From: Cephalopachus bancanus
Taxonomy: Eukaryota; Chordata; Mammalia; Primates; Tarsiidae
Direction of reading: 5' to 3'
NCBI GenBank assembly: GCA_027257055.1
Contig: JAPVLO010000570.1
Coordinates: 1,006,001 to 1,070,000, forward strand
DNA length: 64,000 bases
Position numbers and translations under genes: made by a program. Of this stretch, positions 10,920 through 23,573 are shown piece after piece. Below the pieces are notes generated by a model, which made no database searches, was not told the DNA's origin, and saw nothing but the letters and a program-made list of their open reading frames with translations. Numbering within the stretch: position 1 is the stretch's first letter; each line of letters starts with the position of its first letter.

Positions 10920-13900
10920 AGAATTCTATATCAGAATTTCTGGGATGCTATGAAAGCAGTATTAAGAGAAAAATTCACAACATGCATGCACATACAGACT
11001 AAAAGCCAGCTCTTAACTTGTATGGATAAATAACATTGATGGATCTCTGACCAGATTGACTAAAAAAAAAAAAGAGAGAGAGAGAGAGAGAAAGTATAAA
11101 TATATACAATTAGAAATGAAAAAGACAGTCACAACTGACCCTGAGGAAATTCCAAGATAATCAGAGATTATCATGAACATCTGTATGCAAATAAGCTAGA
11201 AAACCTAAAGGGAATAGAAAACATTCTGACATCACACAATCTTTCATGGTTGAAACAAGAAGAAATTGAAACTAAACAGACCAATAACAATCAAGGAAGC
11301 TGACTCAATCATAAGAAATCTCTCTGCATGCCGGGCTCGGTGGCTCAGCCTGTAATCCCGCGCCTTTGGGAGGCTGAGGTGAGTGGATTGCCTGACCCCG
11401 CTGGTTCGAGACCCGCCTGGGGAGCGAGACCTCATCTCTACAATAAACCAAAAAATCAGCCGGGCGTGGTAGCACATGCCTGTAATTCCAGCTACTTGGA
11501 AGGCTGAGGTGGGAAGGGTCACCCGGAGCCCAGCAGGCGAGGCTGCGGTGGCTGGAAGCGGCCACTGCACTCCAGTCTGGGCGACAGAGTGAGACTCCAA
11601 CTCAAAAAAGAAAAAAAAAAAGAAAAGAAATCTCTCTACCAAATAAAGCTCCAAACCAAATGGCCTCATAGCTGAATTCTACAAGACATCAAAGGAGAAG
11701 CCAATACTAATCTTATTGAAAGTACTCCATGCAATCGAGAATGATGGAACTCTCCCCAACTCATTTTATGAATCTAACAGCATACTAATACCCAAACCTG
11801 GCAAAGATCCAACAAAGAATAGTAATTACAAGCCAATCTCCTTGATGAACATAGAAGCAAAAATTCTCATTAAAAGAGATCCAAAAACAGACGTCAAGGA
11901 TCATCCATCATGACCAAGTGGACTTCAATCCTGGGATGTTGGGCTGATTCAACATTCACAAGACCATAAATGTAATTCAGCAATCAACACATATAAAACC
12001 AAGAAACACATTATTATAGAATTAAGGACAGAAAAATAATTTGACAAAATCCAGCATCTCTTCTTGATAAAAACCCTTAAGCACACTGTCATAGAAGGAA
12101 CGCTCCTCAAAACAGTAAGAGCCATCTATGATAAACCCACAACAAACATTTTGCTCAATGGGGAGAGACTGGAAACATTCTCCCTAAGAATGGGAATAAG
12201 ACAAGAATGCCCACTCTCACTCTTTTTGTTCAACATAGTACTGGAAGTCCTAATCAGAGCAATCATGCAAGAGAAGGAAATCAGGGGTATTCAAATAGGA
12301 AACTGTTCCTCTTTGCAGGTGATGTAGTCTATATCTTGAAAACCATAGGGTGTTCATCAAAACCTCCTCACACTGGTAATTTACTTTGGTAAAATATCAG
12401 GATACAAAATCATCATGCTAAAGAAAATTACATTTCTATACACCAGCAACAAGAAGGTAGAGAGCCAAAGAGCCAAATAAAAACACAAACCGATTCATAA
12501 TAGCCACAAAATAATGAAATACTTTGTCATCCACCTAACCAGAGAAGTGAAAGACCTTTATGATGAGAATTACAAAATGCTGCTCAAAGAAATCAAGGAT
12601 GACTCAAACAAATGGAAAAACATTCCATGCTCATGGATCAGAAGACTCAACATTGTTAGTTTTCCACTCAAAGCAATCTACAGATTCAATGCAATACTCA
12701 TCAAATAACCAACCTAATTCTCAGCCTGGAAACAACAACATGGAAATTCATAAGGAAGCAAAAGAAAGCACAAATATCCAAAACAATTCTCAGCAAAAGG
12801 AACAAAGCAGGAGGTGTCAAACTTTCAGACTTTAAACTTTACTACAAGGTTACAGTAACACAAACAGCCTGGCATTGGTACAATAACAGGCATATAAACC
12901 AATGGAACAGGACAGAGATTGCAGAAACAGAAACTTGTTCTCTCAATCAACTTGTCTTCGACAAAGACACCAATAAAAACCACTGAGGAAAGGAGACCAT
13001 ATTTAGCAAAAGATGCTAGGAAAACTGGCTGTCCACATGCAGAAGAACGAGACTGGATATTTAAAAATCAACTCTAAATGGATAAAAGACCAAAACTTGA
13101 AATCTCAAACTATAAGAATCCTAAAAGAAAACAGAAAACACCATCATGCACAATGAATTATGCAACAAATTCTTGACCAAGTCTCCAAAAGTGAGTGCCA
13201 TAAATATAAAATAGACAAGGGGGTCCTCAAAAACTTTTTTGCAAACAAAAGAACCGTCAAGAAAGTAAATCGATAACATACAAAATGGGAATAAACATTT
13301 AAAAATTATGTATCTGACAAAGGGCCTAACATTGAGAATCTTCAAAGAACTCGAACAAAGTGAGAACAAAAAACAAGCAAACACCCCCATTAAAAAGTGG
13401 GCAGAGGACATGAATAGACATTTTTCAAAATAAGACATAAAAGAGGTCAACAGACACATGAAAGATGCTCAACCTCACTAATCAGAGAAATGCAAATCAA
13501 AACTACAATGAGATACCACCTGACTTAATAAGGATGGCCATCATTAAAAATTTTTTTTAAATGTTGGTGTGGGTATGGAGAGAAGGGAACGCTTCTACAC
13601 TGTTGGTGGGAGTTCATTCTAGTTCAACCTTTATGGAAAGCAGTGTGGTGATAAAGAAAATATGGTACATATGAGCATTATATTTTTCTATATATTCTAT
13701 ATATTTTCTATATAGTATATTTTATATATTTTCTATGTTTTTTTAACCTCTGGCTTCTAACAGCCATAAAGAAGAATAAAATCATGAACAGCAAATTGGA
13801 TTTAGTTTACCATCCTTATTAACTGATCTATCACAGAAACAAAGAACTGAATACCTCATGTTCTCACTTATAAATGGGGCCTGAGTAATAATAGCATTAA

Positions 13901-14110
13901 TACAAGAGAGGTATCAGCAGTTGCTGGCTGCTACTAGGGGAGGGAGGAACTGGGGGTCACATAACAACACAAAGTTACCTGGTCCTATATCAGGAGGGGT
14001 GAGGGCCAGCTGGAGGCCCACATTTCACTTGCATGCAGCCTGCTTGTGTAGTTAATCCTCACTTGCACTCCACATTTCTATAATAAAAGAAAATTTGATT
14101 TTTAAAAAAA
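10920..14110 (+). mobile_element. L1, 5'-truncated, ORF2 decayed, split by an Alu
   Basis: Begins inside ORF2 (translation WDAMKAVLREKF near 10950) and runs to the 3' UTR and A-rich tail near 14110. RT pieces are clear: [11 protein letters not shown] near 11780-11815 and GIRQECPLS near 12195-12220. The catalytic FADD box reads FAGD, in a shifted frame, near 12310. Frames are broken repeatedly. The 3' UTR (AACACAAAGTTACCTGG to CCTCACTTGCACTCCAC) differs from the other young copies. A TATATTTTC-rich low-complexity block expands at about 13680-13745. An Alu sits at 11330-11624. Confidence 0.88.
11330..11624 (+). mobile_element. Variant Alu SINE, plus strand
   Basis: Starts GCCGGGCTCGGTGGCTCAG and ends in an A-rich tail. 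The perfect 13-bp duplication AAGAAATCTCTCT at 11313-11325 and 11625-11637 shows insertion into the L1 ORF2 around it. The right-arm hairpin has decayed (GTGGCTGGAAGCGGCCAC). Confidence 0.95.
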
Positions 14111-15679
14111 CATTTTTTCCCTCATGAAATGTCTATTGTGCCTCATTGTGTTCCTCAAATGTCTTGAAAATTGTTGCTAGCAGGTATTTCTGAAAGTGGG
14201 AACAAAAGAGTGCAAAATTATTATTGTCTCCTGTGGGGCATTTTCTTATTTTCCTCCTCCTCTTCCTCCTCCTCCTTATTTTACTTTCTTTTCTTTCTTT
14301 TTTTTTTTTTTTTTACCATTCTACCTGTGTTTTCCTTGTCTCAATCAATTACTCACCTCTGTCTACAAACAAGTTCAGACCTCTTCAGGTTGTTAAATTG
14401 TGGCGGAGTTTATTCCTTAATTCTACTATGTTACGTTACCTTTTACTTAATTTTACTCTGTCTTATTTAGGATGCTTTTGGTTTATAAAACAGCAGCCCA
14501 ATTCAGACTGATCCAAACAACAATGAAATTTACTACCTTACAGAACCAGAAGTCTGGAGGTAGCAGTGGCTTCAAGGCTCGGGCTTTATTTCTCTGTCAT
14601 TCTTTTTAATCTTCCCTCCTCTATATATTTTTACCCTCTGTCTTCTAACAATAAGATTGTAACAGCTCAATGTATCACCTTCTGACATGTTGAGATACAA
14701 AGGAAGCAAAGTGTCTTTTTGTAGCACCATGCTGACATTTCTGAGAAGGAACACAACAGCCTTCTCATGCTACATTGATGAGATATGGGTCACATGCCTC
14801 TTCCTAAATGTATAATTGGCAAAGGAAATGGTATTCAATTACTATGATTCATTTAAACTAATTGTTATGAGTGGGATAAATTATGGTTACTGCACCACCT
14901 CGAGTAGTTTACCTGCCTAACAAATTCCATAGCATTCTATGTCTCAAATATTTATGGTCTACTACAGTTCATACTGTTGGATGAGAGGTTAATAACTATG
15001 GTTCATTGTTGCCTATAAAATGCAAAATTTAAATAAAATTTATTTTTGGTTGCTTAAACCCTCCTGATATAGTGCTTAATTATTGTACTGAGTACATGTT
15101 TCTCTAGTTCAATTTTGTTTTCACTTATTTGAAGGTCAATATTGATGTGGACTCCAAAGTTCACAGAAAAATTGATTTTAGACTAAATTCGCATATAAAT
15201 ATTTTCAATTTGACAATTCCTCTATAATTGAAATTTTAGAATTAAGTAACAGCATGGAAAATTGTGCTAATTTTTGTTTTCTTATCCCTTAAAAAAGTCT
15301 CTATTCTATTACAATTAATATTCATCACTATTGTTGATATGAAAATTATTTATTGATACAAGGGCACTAGCAATGTAATAGAGAACAAGAAAACTACAAT
15401 TTTTTGTGAAAGTGTTAAATTCTGTCATTTGACATGGATTATTTCCCATTTACCCCTAAGCATCCTAGAGTTCCCCTTAATATCACTATTTCGTACTCAT
15501 ATCTTTTTGTTCAGTAGTATACTGACAATACAACTGGAATGTAAGTACCTTTAAGAATAATATAATGTACTCAAGAAAGTCTGAAAGTTGAATGAACATC
15601 ACTGGATGAATGAAAACACAAAATCCAATCTACATATTGTGTTTCATAAGCAATAAAGTATAGTGATTTTTTTGTGTGT
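14111..15679. other. Intergenic stretch, pyrimidine-rich tract
   Basis: No gene recognised. A (TCC)n tract leads into a T-run (about 14252-14316) and generates long but meaningless Ser/Phe-rich frames. Around 14510-14580, TACCTTACAGAACCAGAAG and following bases resemble a motif of old interspersed repeats that I cannot name. The remainder looks unique. Confidence 0.5.
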
Positions 15680-15860
15680 GTTCTGGAGTCAGATACCTCC
15701 TCTTTGAGCATACATTCAGAGCATGTAAACTTGCTCATTACTTAACTTTTCTAATAGTCTCTTCATGTGTAAACTGAGGTTAATAGAAGTATTTACTTCA
15801 TATGATTGTTTAATCATTAAATAATACATCTGATATACTAAGCACAGTATATAGGACATG
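15680..15860 (+). repeat. MIR-like ancient SINE
   Basis: Decayed MIR consensus in forward order: TCTGGAGTCAGATACC, then CTTCATGTGTAAACTGAGG, TTAATCATTAAATAATACATC and CTAAGCACAGTATA. The order matches the tRNA-derived, core and 3' parts of MIR. Confidence 0.65.
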
Positions 15861-15904
15861 ACAAGATCTCTACAAATGGTAATGGTTATTAATATGTACC
15901 AACT

Positions 15905-16178
15905 AGCCGGACTCTGAGGTGAGTGGATTGCCTGAGCCCACGGGTTTGAGACCCGCCTGGGCAGCGAGACCTCCTCTCTACAATTAAAAAAAAAAAAAAA
16001 AAAATCAGCCAGGCGTGGTAGCGCATGCCTGTAATTCCGGCTACTTGGAAGGCTGAGGTGGAAGGATCGCTGGAGCCCAGCAGTACAAGGCTGTGGTGGC
16101 TGGGAGCAGCCACTGCACTCCAGTCTGGGAGACAGAGACTTTTTTTTTGAGACTCCAACTCAAAAAAAAAAAAAAAAA
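15905..16178 (+). mobile_element. Variant Alu with internal deletion and T-run insertion
   Basis: Target duplication ATGTACCAACT at 15894-15904 and 16179-16189. The left arm jumps from AGCCGG straight to ACTCTGAGGTGAGTGG, losing about 45 bases including the A-box region. Near the 3' end GAGACT is repeated around nine Ts (about 16136-16156), an unusual small insertion. Right arm and A-tail are otherwise normal for the local family. Confidence 0.92.
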
Positions 16179-16339
16179 ATGTACCAACTGTTACATTTCT
16201 ATATGTTGCTTCGTCAATGATTATTTGTCTGTGCTGTATGCTTATTTGGTAGGCAAAATAATGGCCCATAAAAAAATGTTTATATCCGAATCCCTGGAGT
16301 TTATAAATATGCTATATTTCATGGTAAAAGGGATTTTTT

Positions 16340-16654
16340 TATTTTTTTTTATTTTTTTTATTTTTTTTTTTTTTTTTTGAGTTGGAGTCTCACTCTGTCG
16401 CCCAGACTGGAGTGCAGTGGCCGCTTCCGGCCACCGCAGCCTCGACCTGGTGGGCTCCGGTGATCTTTCCGCCTCAGCCTTCCACGTAGCCGGAATTACA
16501 GGCGTGCGCTACCACGCCCGGCTGATTTTTTTTGATTTATTATAGAGATGAGGTCTTGCTGCCCAGGCGGGTCTCGAACCCGCGGGCTCAGGCAATCCAC
16601 TCACCTCAGCCTCCCAAAGGCGCGGGGTTACAGGCTGAGCCACCGAGCCCGGCT
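16340..16654 (-). mobile_element. Variant Alu SINE, minus strand
   Basis: Long T-rich tail, then the typical reverse dimer including GTGGCCGCTTCCGGCCAC and GCGGGTCTCGAACCCGCGG. The 15-bp duplication TAAAAGGGATTTTTT flanks it at 16325-16339 and 16655-16669. Confidence 0.95.
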
Positions 16655-17181
16655 TAAAAGGGATTTTTTAAAAAGCAAATGGAATTAATGTTTGCTAATC
16701 AGCTGATCTCACAATATAGTGATTATTTTGCATTATCCGAGTGGTCCCAGTATAATCACAAAGGTCACTAAATGTAGAAGGTGGAAGCATAAGGGAAGAT
16801 CAGAGTGATTCAATGCAAAAAGAACTTTTGCTGACATTGAAAAAAAGAGGTAAGAGGACCAAAAGACCAAGAAGTATGGGTGACCTCTAAAATATGAAAA
16901 GGTCAAAGACACAGATCCTCTGGATACCCTCCAGAAATGAAGAAAGCCTTGTAAACATCTTGATTTTAGTCAATTGGGGATCTTTTTAATTTTCTAAACT
17001 TTAAAATGCTATGATAATACATTTGTATCATTTTAAGTCTCTAAGTTTTTGATTATTTATAAGAGCAGCCATAGAAAACTACTACACATACCTAAAATTT
17101 TTAACATATATGTGTGATAATTCATAACATGTTACATTTTAGCAATTCATGTATATGAGAATATTAACACAATAAATTTCT

Positions 17182-17999
17182 TTTTTTCGCAAAACAAAGC
17201 TTTTATTATTAACATTCAAATAAAAATTAACTTATTCTTTTAGATTATAAACACATACAGCATTAAATAACCACTAGACCCAAAGTTGAGAAATCCATTT
17301 TCATCAAAAATTTTGCCTTCGAAGTAATTGATATCTTCTACAACTTGGCTTCTATCACTTAGCTATTTAAAAAATTAATTCAATGAAACTGTCATTCTGC
17401 CTAACTATTAGTATTCTGATATTTTTAGGGCTCTTATTCAATGACAAAAAAAGAAATAATGAGTTTCTTTTTTAAAACCTTGCATATAACCACAGGAAAA
17501 ACTGATCTTCCATATTCTAATTAAGTAAAAATTATTCTTAAATAATTCACATATATATTTAAAGATCTTTGGATAATGCCATATGACCTTGTAAGGCTTC
17601 TAGACTCTGTATAAAAAAATTTTACTGAGCTTCTGAGTAGTCAAAGCAATGAAGAAAATACAATCAGATACAAGAATCACAGAGGCTACAAGATAAAAAC
17701 AAACCAGTGATTATAAATAACTATGCAATAAATTAAACAACCCAGCTAAAACTGACAAATTTCTTTTAAAAAGCCAACACTCTAAAGCTGACATAAGAAG
17801 AAGTTGAAACTCTGAATAGTCTTCTCATTGAAGAAATTGATTTGCTAATTAATCAGAGGCATATAGAAGAAATTCTATGGACTTTAGTTAATAATAATAT
17901 GCCAACAATGGCTCATTAATTGGAACAGATGTAGTCCACTAATGCAAGAAAGTAAGAACTTGTGGGGCAGAGTAAGTCAGAACTCTATACTTTAAGCTA
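17182..17999 (-). pseudogene. Retrocopy of an unidentified transcript
   Basis: A perfect 16-bp direct repeat (AACACAATAAATTTCT at 17166-17181 and 18000-18015) brackets 818 bp that begin with a T-run on the plus strand. Read on the minus strand, the insert ends with AATAAA (about 17207-17202), about a dozen bases and poly(A), the hallmarks of an L1-mediated processed copy. Its 5' half (17740-17998 on the plus strand) is antisense to old L1 ORF2 and L1M 3' UTR sequence, so the parent RNA contained antisense L1. No protein frame is recognisable, and the parent is unknown. Confidence 0.65.
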
Positions 18000-18015
18000 A
18001 ACACAATAAATTTCT

Positions 18016-18560
18016 AACACTTCTGATATTCATTGATTTACATATTTAATGTATAATTAATGAGTTTTATTCTGTGCCAGTCATTGTGCTAGGCTCTATA
18101 GGTTCTAGTGATAAGCAAAATAAGGAAAAATTCTTGCTACTCATGGAAATGTTTTTCTATGCAAAACTTCAAGGTTTTCTGATGGATTCAATATGGAGAG
18201 TAAGGAAGACAGAAGTATTTAGAGATGCCTCCTAAACTTGAGATTTCTAAACCTGGATAGATATACCTTCAGTTGAGACTGGAATCACTAGATGAGAACT
18301 AAGTCACAAATTGCATTAAATATGGTGAATTTGAAGTACATTTAAGAGAATCAAGTGGGGATATTTTGTGACAGATAAATGTGTCTGGAGTCACAAAAGG
18401 TCTGGGCTTAAGATTTTAAAAAGGAATAATTGAAGGCATAGCTATGCTTAGGCTTTCCTGAGAAAAGAATATAGTATGAGCAAAGAAAGGTACTTTAAAC
18501 TGATTCTTGAGGAACTCTAACATTTCAAAGTTTGCTAATGGATGAAGACCAAATAAAAAT
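18016..18560. other. Intergenic stretch with ancient-repeat traces
   Basis: No gene. At about 18060-18150, GTGCCAGTCATTGTGCTAGG and the downstream text resemble the widespread MIR/L2-class motif. At about 18270-18400 there are L2-like phrases I cannot assign firmly. Confidence 0.4.
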
Positions 18561-18571
18561 ACTAAGGAGAA

Positions 18572-18853
18572 GCCGGGCTCGGTGGCTCAGCCTGTAATCC
18601 CGTGCCTTTGGGAGGCTGAGGTGAGTGGATTGCCTGAGCCCGCGGGTTCAAGACCCGCCTGGGCAGCGAGACCTCATCTCTACAATAAATCAAAAAATCA
18701 GCCGGGCGTGGTGGCGCATGCCTGTAATTCCGGCTACTCGGAAGACTGAGGCGGAAGGATCGCCGGAGCCCAGCAGGCGAGGCTGCAGTGGCCGGGAGCG
18801 GCCACTGCACTCCAGTCTGGGTGATAGAGTGAGACTCCAACTCAAAAAAAAAA
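18572..18853 (+). mobile_element. Variant Alu SINE, plus strand
   Basis: Near-consensus member of the local family: GCCGGGCTCGGTGGCTCAG, left-arm GCGGGTTCAAGACCCGC, and the intact right-arm palindrome GTGGCCGGGAGCGGCCAC. The 11-bp duplication ACTAAGGAGAA lies at 18561-18571 and 18854-18864. ORFs crossing it on both strands are spurious. Confidence 0.96.
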
Positions 18854-18864
18854 ACTAAGGAGAA

Positions 18865-20124
18865 ACAATAGAAGGAGGAAGACAGCAACTTAATGTTATG
18901 AAATAAAAGGTACTAAATTATTTTACGAAGACAACAATTGCAAACTGCTTCAAGTACTGCTGACCAGTTAAGAAAGACAAAAACTAAAAATGGCATTAGT
19001 TAGCTTCATAGATGACATTGGTGATGTCAGTGAGCACCATGCAGGTGAAGTGATTCAGACCAAATTCAAATTTGAATGAGTTTGGAGTGACAGTTGAATA
19101 AATGGAATTCATATATGCAACACTTCCAAGAAGTGTGGTCATAAAGTGAAGACAAGGAAAGAATGGGGGTGAAGTTAGACACAGATATTGGTCAAGGGAA
19201 TAACTTATTTTTAAATATGAGAAAATGGAGAAAAATGGAGCATGTTTTGAATGTTGATTAAGAGGGATTCACCTGAAAGGAAATGCTTGGCTATATAGGA
19301 AAACTAATAATTAATTGATCCTGATACAGTGATGAGGGATAAGATTTAAAGCATGTAATATTTGAGAAGATGAGTGATATATCACGCAACATGAGCAGAG
19401 GGATAAAGGAGAGTGTAGTTGTGAATGGTTTTGTTTAGTTTTATGGCCTGGCCAGTCAGATGCAGTCATAAAAAGAGTCAGAGAAGAGGCTCAAGAACAA
19501 AGAATGTTTATTATAATCATAAGAACTAGAGACAGGAGGTAAGGCACACCACACAAAGCCATATGAGAAAGACACCAGAATTATCAAAATGGAGACTACA
19601 GGATCTTGGTGAAAGCATTACGTCAGAGCATATATCAGAGTTTCAGAGGTAAAGGCAAGACTGGGCAAGGTGCTCAGTTGAAAATTGGCTAGTTTGACTA
19701 ATTTTGGTAGGCTCTAGGATATAAGGGTGGTTTTTCATTGCCTGGCACTAAGATAACTAAGCCAGAGGACTATTTTCTCCTAGAGTGTACAACCAGATAA
19801 AGGAAGTATGGCTCTGAATTAGTTAGTTTGCAAACCAAAGGCATGCTTTCAGTTGGGTTCTTCATTATTTCTGAGAATTGGCTAGTCTCAGGTTTCTTAA
19901 GGGTTCTAATATCAAAATCTATAGAACAATAGGAATATGTAAGATGTGCAGACATTAGAATTAGCAGCATAAAATATAAGGATCATTTTATTTTTGTTCT
20001 GTGAAGTGGCAGATAAACAGAACATACAATGAATAAGAGCATTACAGATTTGTGTGAAGGAAATTTAGTCTGTTAGATATCTAATTTTAATGAGAATATA
20101 GTAATGGTTGCCAAAAATATTCTA
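18865..20124. other. Intergenic stretch, possible old LTR
   Basis: No gene seen. Between about 19430 and 19880 the composition, and a minus-strand AATAAA near 19511, are reminiscent of a degraded LTR, but no ends or family could be fixed. The rest appears unique. Confidence 0.35.
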
Positions 20125-20255
20125 AACTGATTTGCATATATTATCCCATTTTATCTTCACAAGTACACTGAAGTAGATACTTACTATCCCTACTTTATAG
20201 GTGAAGAAATTGAATCACAGTAATTTCCTTAAACATATTCATATATTAAAAATAA
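20125..20255 (-). repeat. MIR-like ancient SINE fragment
   Basis: ATTATCCCATTTTATCTTCAC, then TACTTTATAGGTGAAGAAA and GAATCACAGTAATTTCCTT, is the reverse complement of the MIR core. Confidence 0.7.
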
Positions 20256-20465
20256 TTCTGATATTTAAACTCAATTTCTGAAAGCCATTTCCTTCACATC
20301 TATAATATATGGACTCACATGAGAGACTATCAGAGAAATTGTAGGAGTTATAGAAAGTTTTGTCTAGTTTACATCTTTGTCAAACATGTAGTGGACTCAG
20401 TACAATTGCTTATGAAATCATTAAAAAAACATGAAAAAGTTGAATAGAAAAAGTTGTGGGTCAAA

Positions 20466-20467
<2 letters not shown>

Positions 20468-20504
<37 letters not shown>
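20468..20504. repeat. (GA)n microsatellite
   Basis: An uninterrupted GA dinucleotide run of about 37 bases in otherwise AT-rich DNA. Confidence 0.97.
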
Positions 20505-20507
<3 letters not shown>

Positions 20508-20939
20508 TCTTAACACTTACAACTAAGTATTGCTTTTATTTTTGTATCTTTAGGCAATCTTGCTCTCTTTACTTGGCTAATATGGCAATATACTATTACC
20601 CCAGTTCTTATCTTTCTTCTCTAAATACTCCTCTTTGGTGTCCTATATAAATTGGCACTGCCTCCTTCCAAATATAAATAGTTAAGGTTTTATCTTTGAT
20701 CCTAGTACCTTCTCATTTTATAACTCCCCCTGGACAATTTCAACAACTACTAAGACTATGCTAATTACTCATATGTTTTTCTGTATCCCTGAATGTTATT
20801 TATAAGGTATCTACAAGACAGCTATCTACAAGACAAATTATAAATATTCTATGGATGTTTCAAACTCACTATGGGTCAATCTAAACTTTCTTCCTCTAGT
20901 TCTAAGTTCTATTCTCATTTATTGTCCTTATCTTCACAA

Positions 20940-22340
20940 TTGTTGTACAGGTACTCATTCTCTTTCCACATCTTCATACTAATATGTATGCTTCTAATTT
21001 ATCTCTTCTTCTTTTGACAGTGCTTTAAATTTTTTAAATGTGTTATAGCATGCCACTATCCATCTTCAAAGACTTCAACACTTTTTCATCACTTGATATA
21101 TGATCTAAACTCTCCAGTTTGGCATTCAAATCTTATTGGGCCATAACTTTCAAATTTGTAAGCATAGATTCATTGAAATAGGATAAAAAAACTTTGAAAC
21201 TTGCACACTACTACTCAATGCTACTTTCCATTGGACAAAGAGTTCAGTGGTAAAAATGAACTGGAGGACCTTATAACAACTATCATAATAATTTTAAAAT
21301 GCAGCAATTATACAAAAACAAAAATGAACACAAGTTTACTGAAATGTTCACAAACTATAAAATTTTATGATTTTTAGCTTATTGATAATAGAAATATATT
21401 AAGTTTTTACAAACTACAGTAAGAAAAACAACATCTGAAAACAATGAAAATAATGTGTATGACACGTTGATAATAAACACATCTCAAAACTAATAATTTT
21501 AACTGTCAATGTTTATAAGCATTGACAAAATGATGTACTTTTGTTACATATTGAGTAAGAGTCAAACTTCATACAGTTTTTAATTTATCAGTTAAAATTA
21601 GTAATTTTCTGAATTTTATTTATTCATATATTTACTTAGAGATAGAGTTTTACTCTGTCACCCAGGCTGGAGTACAGTGACTCAGTCCTCACTTATTACA
21701 GACTCAACCTCCCAGACTCAACTGATCCTCCTGCCTCAGACTCCCAAGTGTCTGAGATTGCAGTTGTGTACCACAATATCCAACTAATTTTTTTTGTAGT
21801 GACGAAGTCACATTATGTTACTCAGGCTGTTCTCGAACTCTCAAGCTCAAGTGGTCGCCCCACCTCAGTTTCCCAATGTGCTAGGAATACAGTTATAGGC
21901 CCTGCTCCCAGGCTAATTTTCTGAAATGTAATAACTACTAGTAACTCACTTAGTAAATTACAGATAAAAAGCTGTTGTATATAACATTATTCTAGCTTTT
22001 CTTGTCCTCCAACAAGTCCACAGCTTAATTCTTTTAGACATAGTGAATTACTCATTACTAAAGAAATATAATATAATTAATATCTTTAATTTTCCTGACT
22101 TTATTTTGTTACTATAACTTGGAATGTTCTTTGCCTTTCCACTTATAAAAAATTTACTCACTTTTGTGAAGCTTTCCCTTATCTTACAAATTAGAAATCA
22201 TTTGTTTGTTATGGCTTTGATAGTACTCAAATGTTTGGTCTTACATAATAGCTATTTTTGTGATTCTCTCTCTTCGATCAGATTCTATTTTTTTATGGCA
22301 AAGAATGTGGAATGTTCATTAGTGCACGCCAATATCTTGC
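20940..22340 (+). repeat. L2-like ancient LINE remnant, interrupted
   Basis: Two diverged blocks match phrases I associate with L2: around 21040-21150 (ATGCCACTATCC, AACTCTCCAGTTTGGCATTC) and around 22118-22190 (GGAATGTTCTTTGCC, GTGAAGCTTTCCCTTATC). They lie in the same orientation, with an old AluJ inserted between. Similarity is weak and the span approximate. Confidence 0.4.
21614..21913 (-). mobile_element. Old Alu (J-type), minus strand
   Basis: Reads ACTCTGTCACCCAGGCTGG, CTCCTGCCTCAGACTCCCAA and CAGGCTGTTCTCGAACTC, i.e. an ordinary diverged AluJ without the local family's right-arm palindrome or its GAGACCCGCC left-arm signature. A 12-bp duplication TAATTTTCTGAA lies at 21602-21613 and 21914-21925. 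It is the only conventional Alu seen here and predates the variant copies. Confidence 0.9.
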
Positions 22341-22374
22341 AAATATTAAACATTCATTTAAAATAGACAGGTTA

Positions 22375-22672
22375 GCCGGGCTCGGTGGCTCAGCCTGTAA
22401 TCCCTCGCCTTTGGGAGGCTGAGGTGAGTGGATTGCCTGAGCCCGCGGGTTCGAGACCCGCCTGGGCAGTTAGACCTCATCTCTACAATAAATCAAAAAA
22501 TCAGCAGGGCGTGGTAGTGCATGCCTGTAATTCCAGCTACTTGGAAGGCTGAGGCGGAAGTATCGCCGGAGCCCAGCAGGTCGAGGCTGCGGTGGCCGGG
22601 AGCGGCCACTGCAGTCCAGTCTGGGTGACAGAGTGAGACTCCAACTCAAAAATAAAATAAAATAAAATAAAA
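22375..22672 (+). mobile_element. Variant Alu SINE, plus strand
   Basis: Near-consensus local Alu with both hairpins intact (GCGGGTTCGAGACCCGC and GTGGCCGGGAGCGGCCAC) and an (AAAAT)n tail at about 22650-22678. The 16-bp duplication TAAAATAGACAGGTTA lies at 22359-22374 and 22673-22688. Confidence 0.96.
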
Positions 22673-22688
22673 TAAAATAGACAGGTTA

Positions 22689-23573
22689 TACTTTATTCTA
22701 AAAATTCAAAATTCATTTTTCCCCTTTTTAAACTAATGCATAATATGTGCGATGAAACAGTTGTAGGCATAGGCTACCATATACACTGAACAAACATGAA
22801 CAGAATGTAAAAATTAAGCTTAGAACTGTCTATTTACATTAACCTCTGTTAACAATTTAAAAAATAGGAAAACAAATTCTCAATCAACTCACTACTCTAA
22901 ATACCAATAGATTTTGACAATTACCTAACAAATTTTACATGGACAAACCAAGGGTCACTACTGGCCAAGATTTGTTACCCTCAGCAAGCAATATCAAAAG
23001 ACTCAAAATAACAACACTAATAGGGAAAATCAAATGTTAAGTATAGACAATGAAAACTTTTACAAAAGCTGTTAAATACAAATTCAATTTATATCTTCTA
23101 CTGAAAGGGAAAATATTAGCAAGCACCTGGAAAGATAGGAACACCTAACATTCCTTTCTTGAGGTACTCAAGACACATACATGAAAAAGTTTAATTGTTT
23201 TTTTATATGGTTGACAATTTATAAACTCATTGGAGTATTTATAGCTGTGTTGACTTTCCTTATTCTCCTAATATTGAAAACAATGACATATTTTGAGAAA
23301 GACTCCAGTACCTTTCATTAGTATTTCCTACGAGCCACTCTCTCAAAGCCCGTTTATTAAGCAGAATAAATTTAGTTATCCTCTGTTGACTATTTATTAC
23401 AAAAAATTATGTATATATTAAACATTAATGCTCATAGTATTTATAATGCTTCAGTAATGATACTTGAGTAAATAATGCCCCTGAAAAAAAGTATTTTATA
23501 CCAGCAGTCCTTGTTACATATGTATCTACTACTAGCATAGGGGATGATTTTATTAGAGATTTAATACTTTCCA
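22689..23573. other. Intergenic stretch
   Basis: AT-rich DNA with no gene or repeat that I can name. Confidence 0.5.

Noticed and set aside
11305..11669. Minus-strand frames of 86 and 141 codons
   Set aside because: They translate the antisense of an Alu, which often gives chance open frames; the same applies at 15889-16269, 18562-18888 and 47132-47424.
14171..14511. Overlapping plus-strand frames rich in Ser and Phe
   Set aside because: They arise from the (TCC)n and poly(T) tract; three frames are open over the same bases, a sign of composition rather than coding.
19430..19880. Possible degraded LTR
   Set aside because: Only an AATAAA and a general LTR-like texture; no TG/CA ends, target duplication or family match could be fixed.
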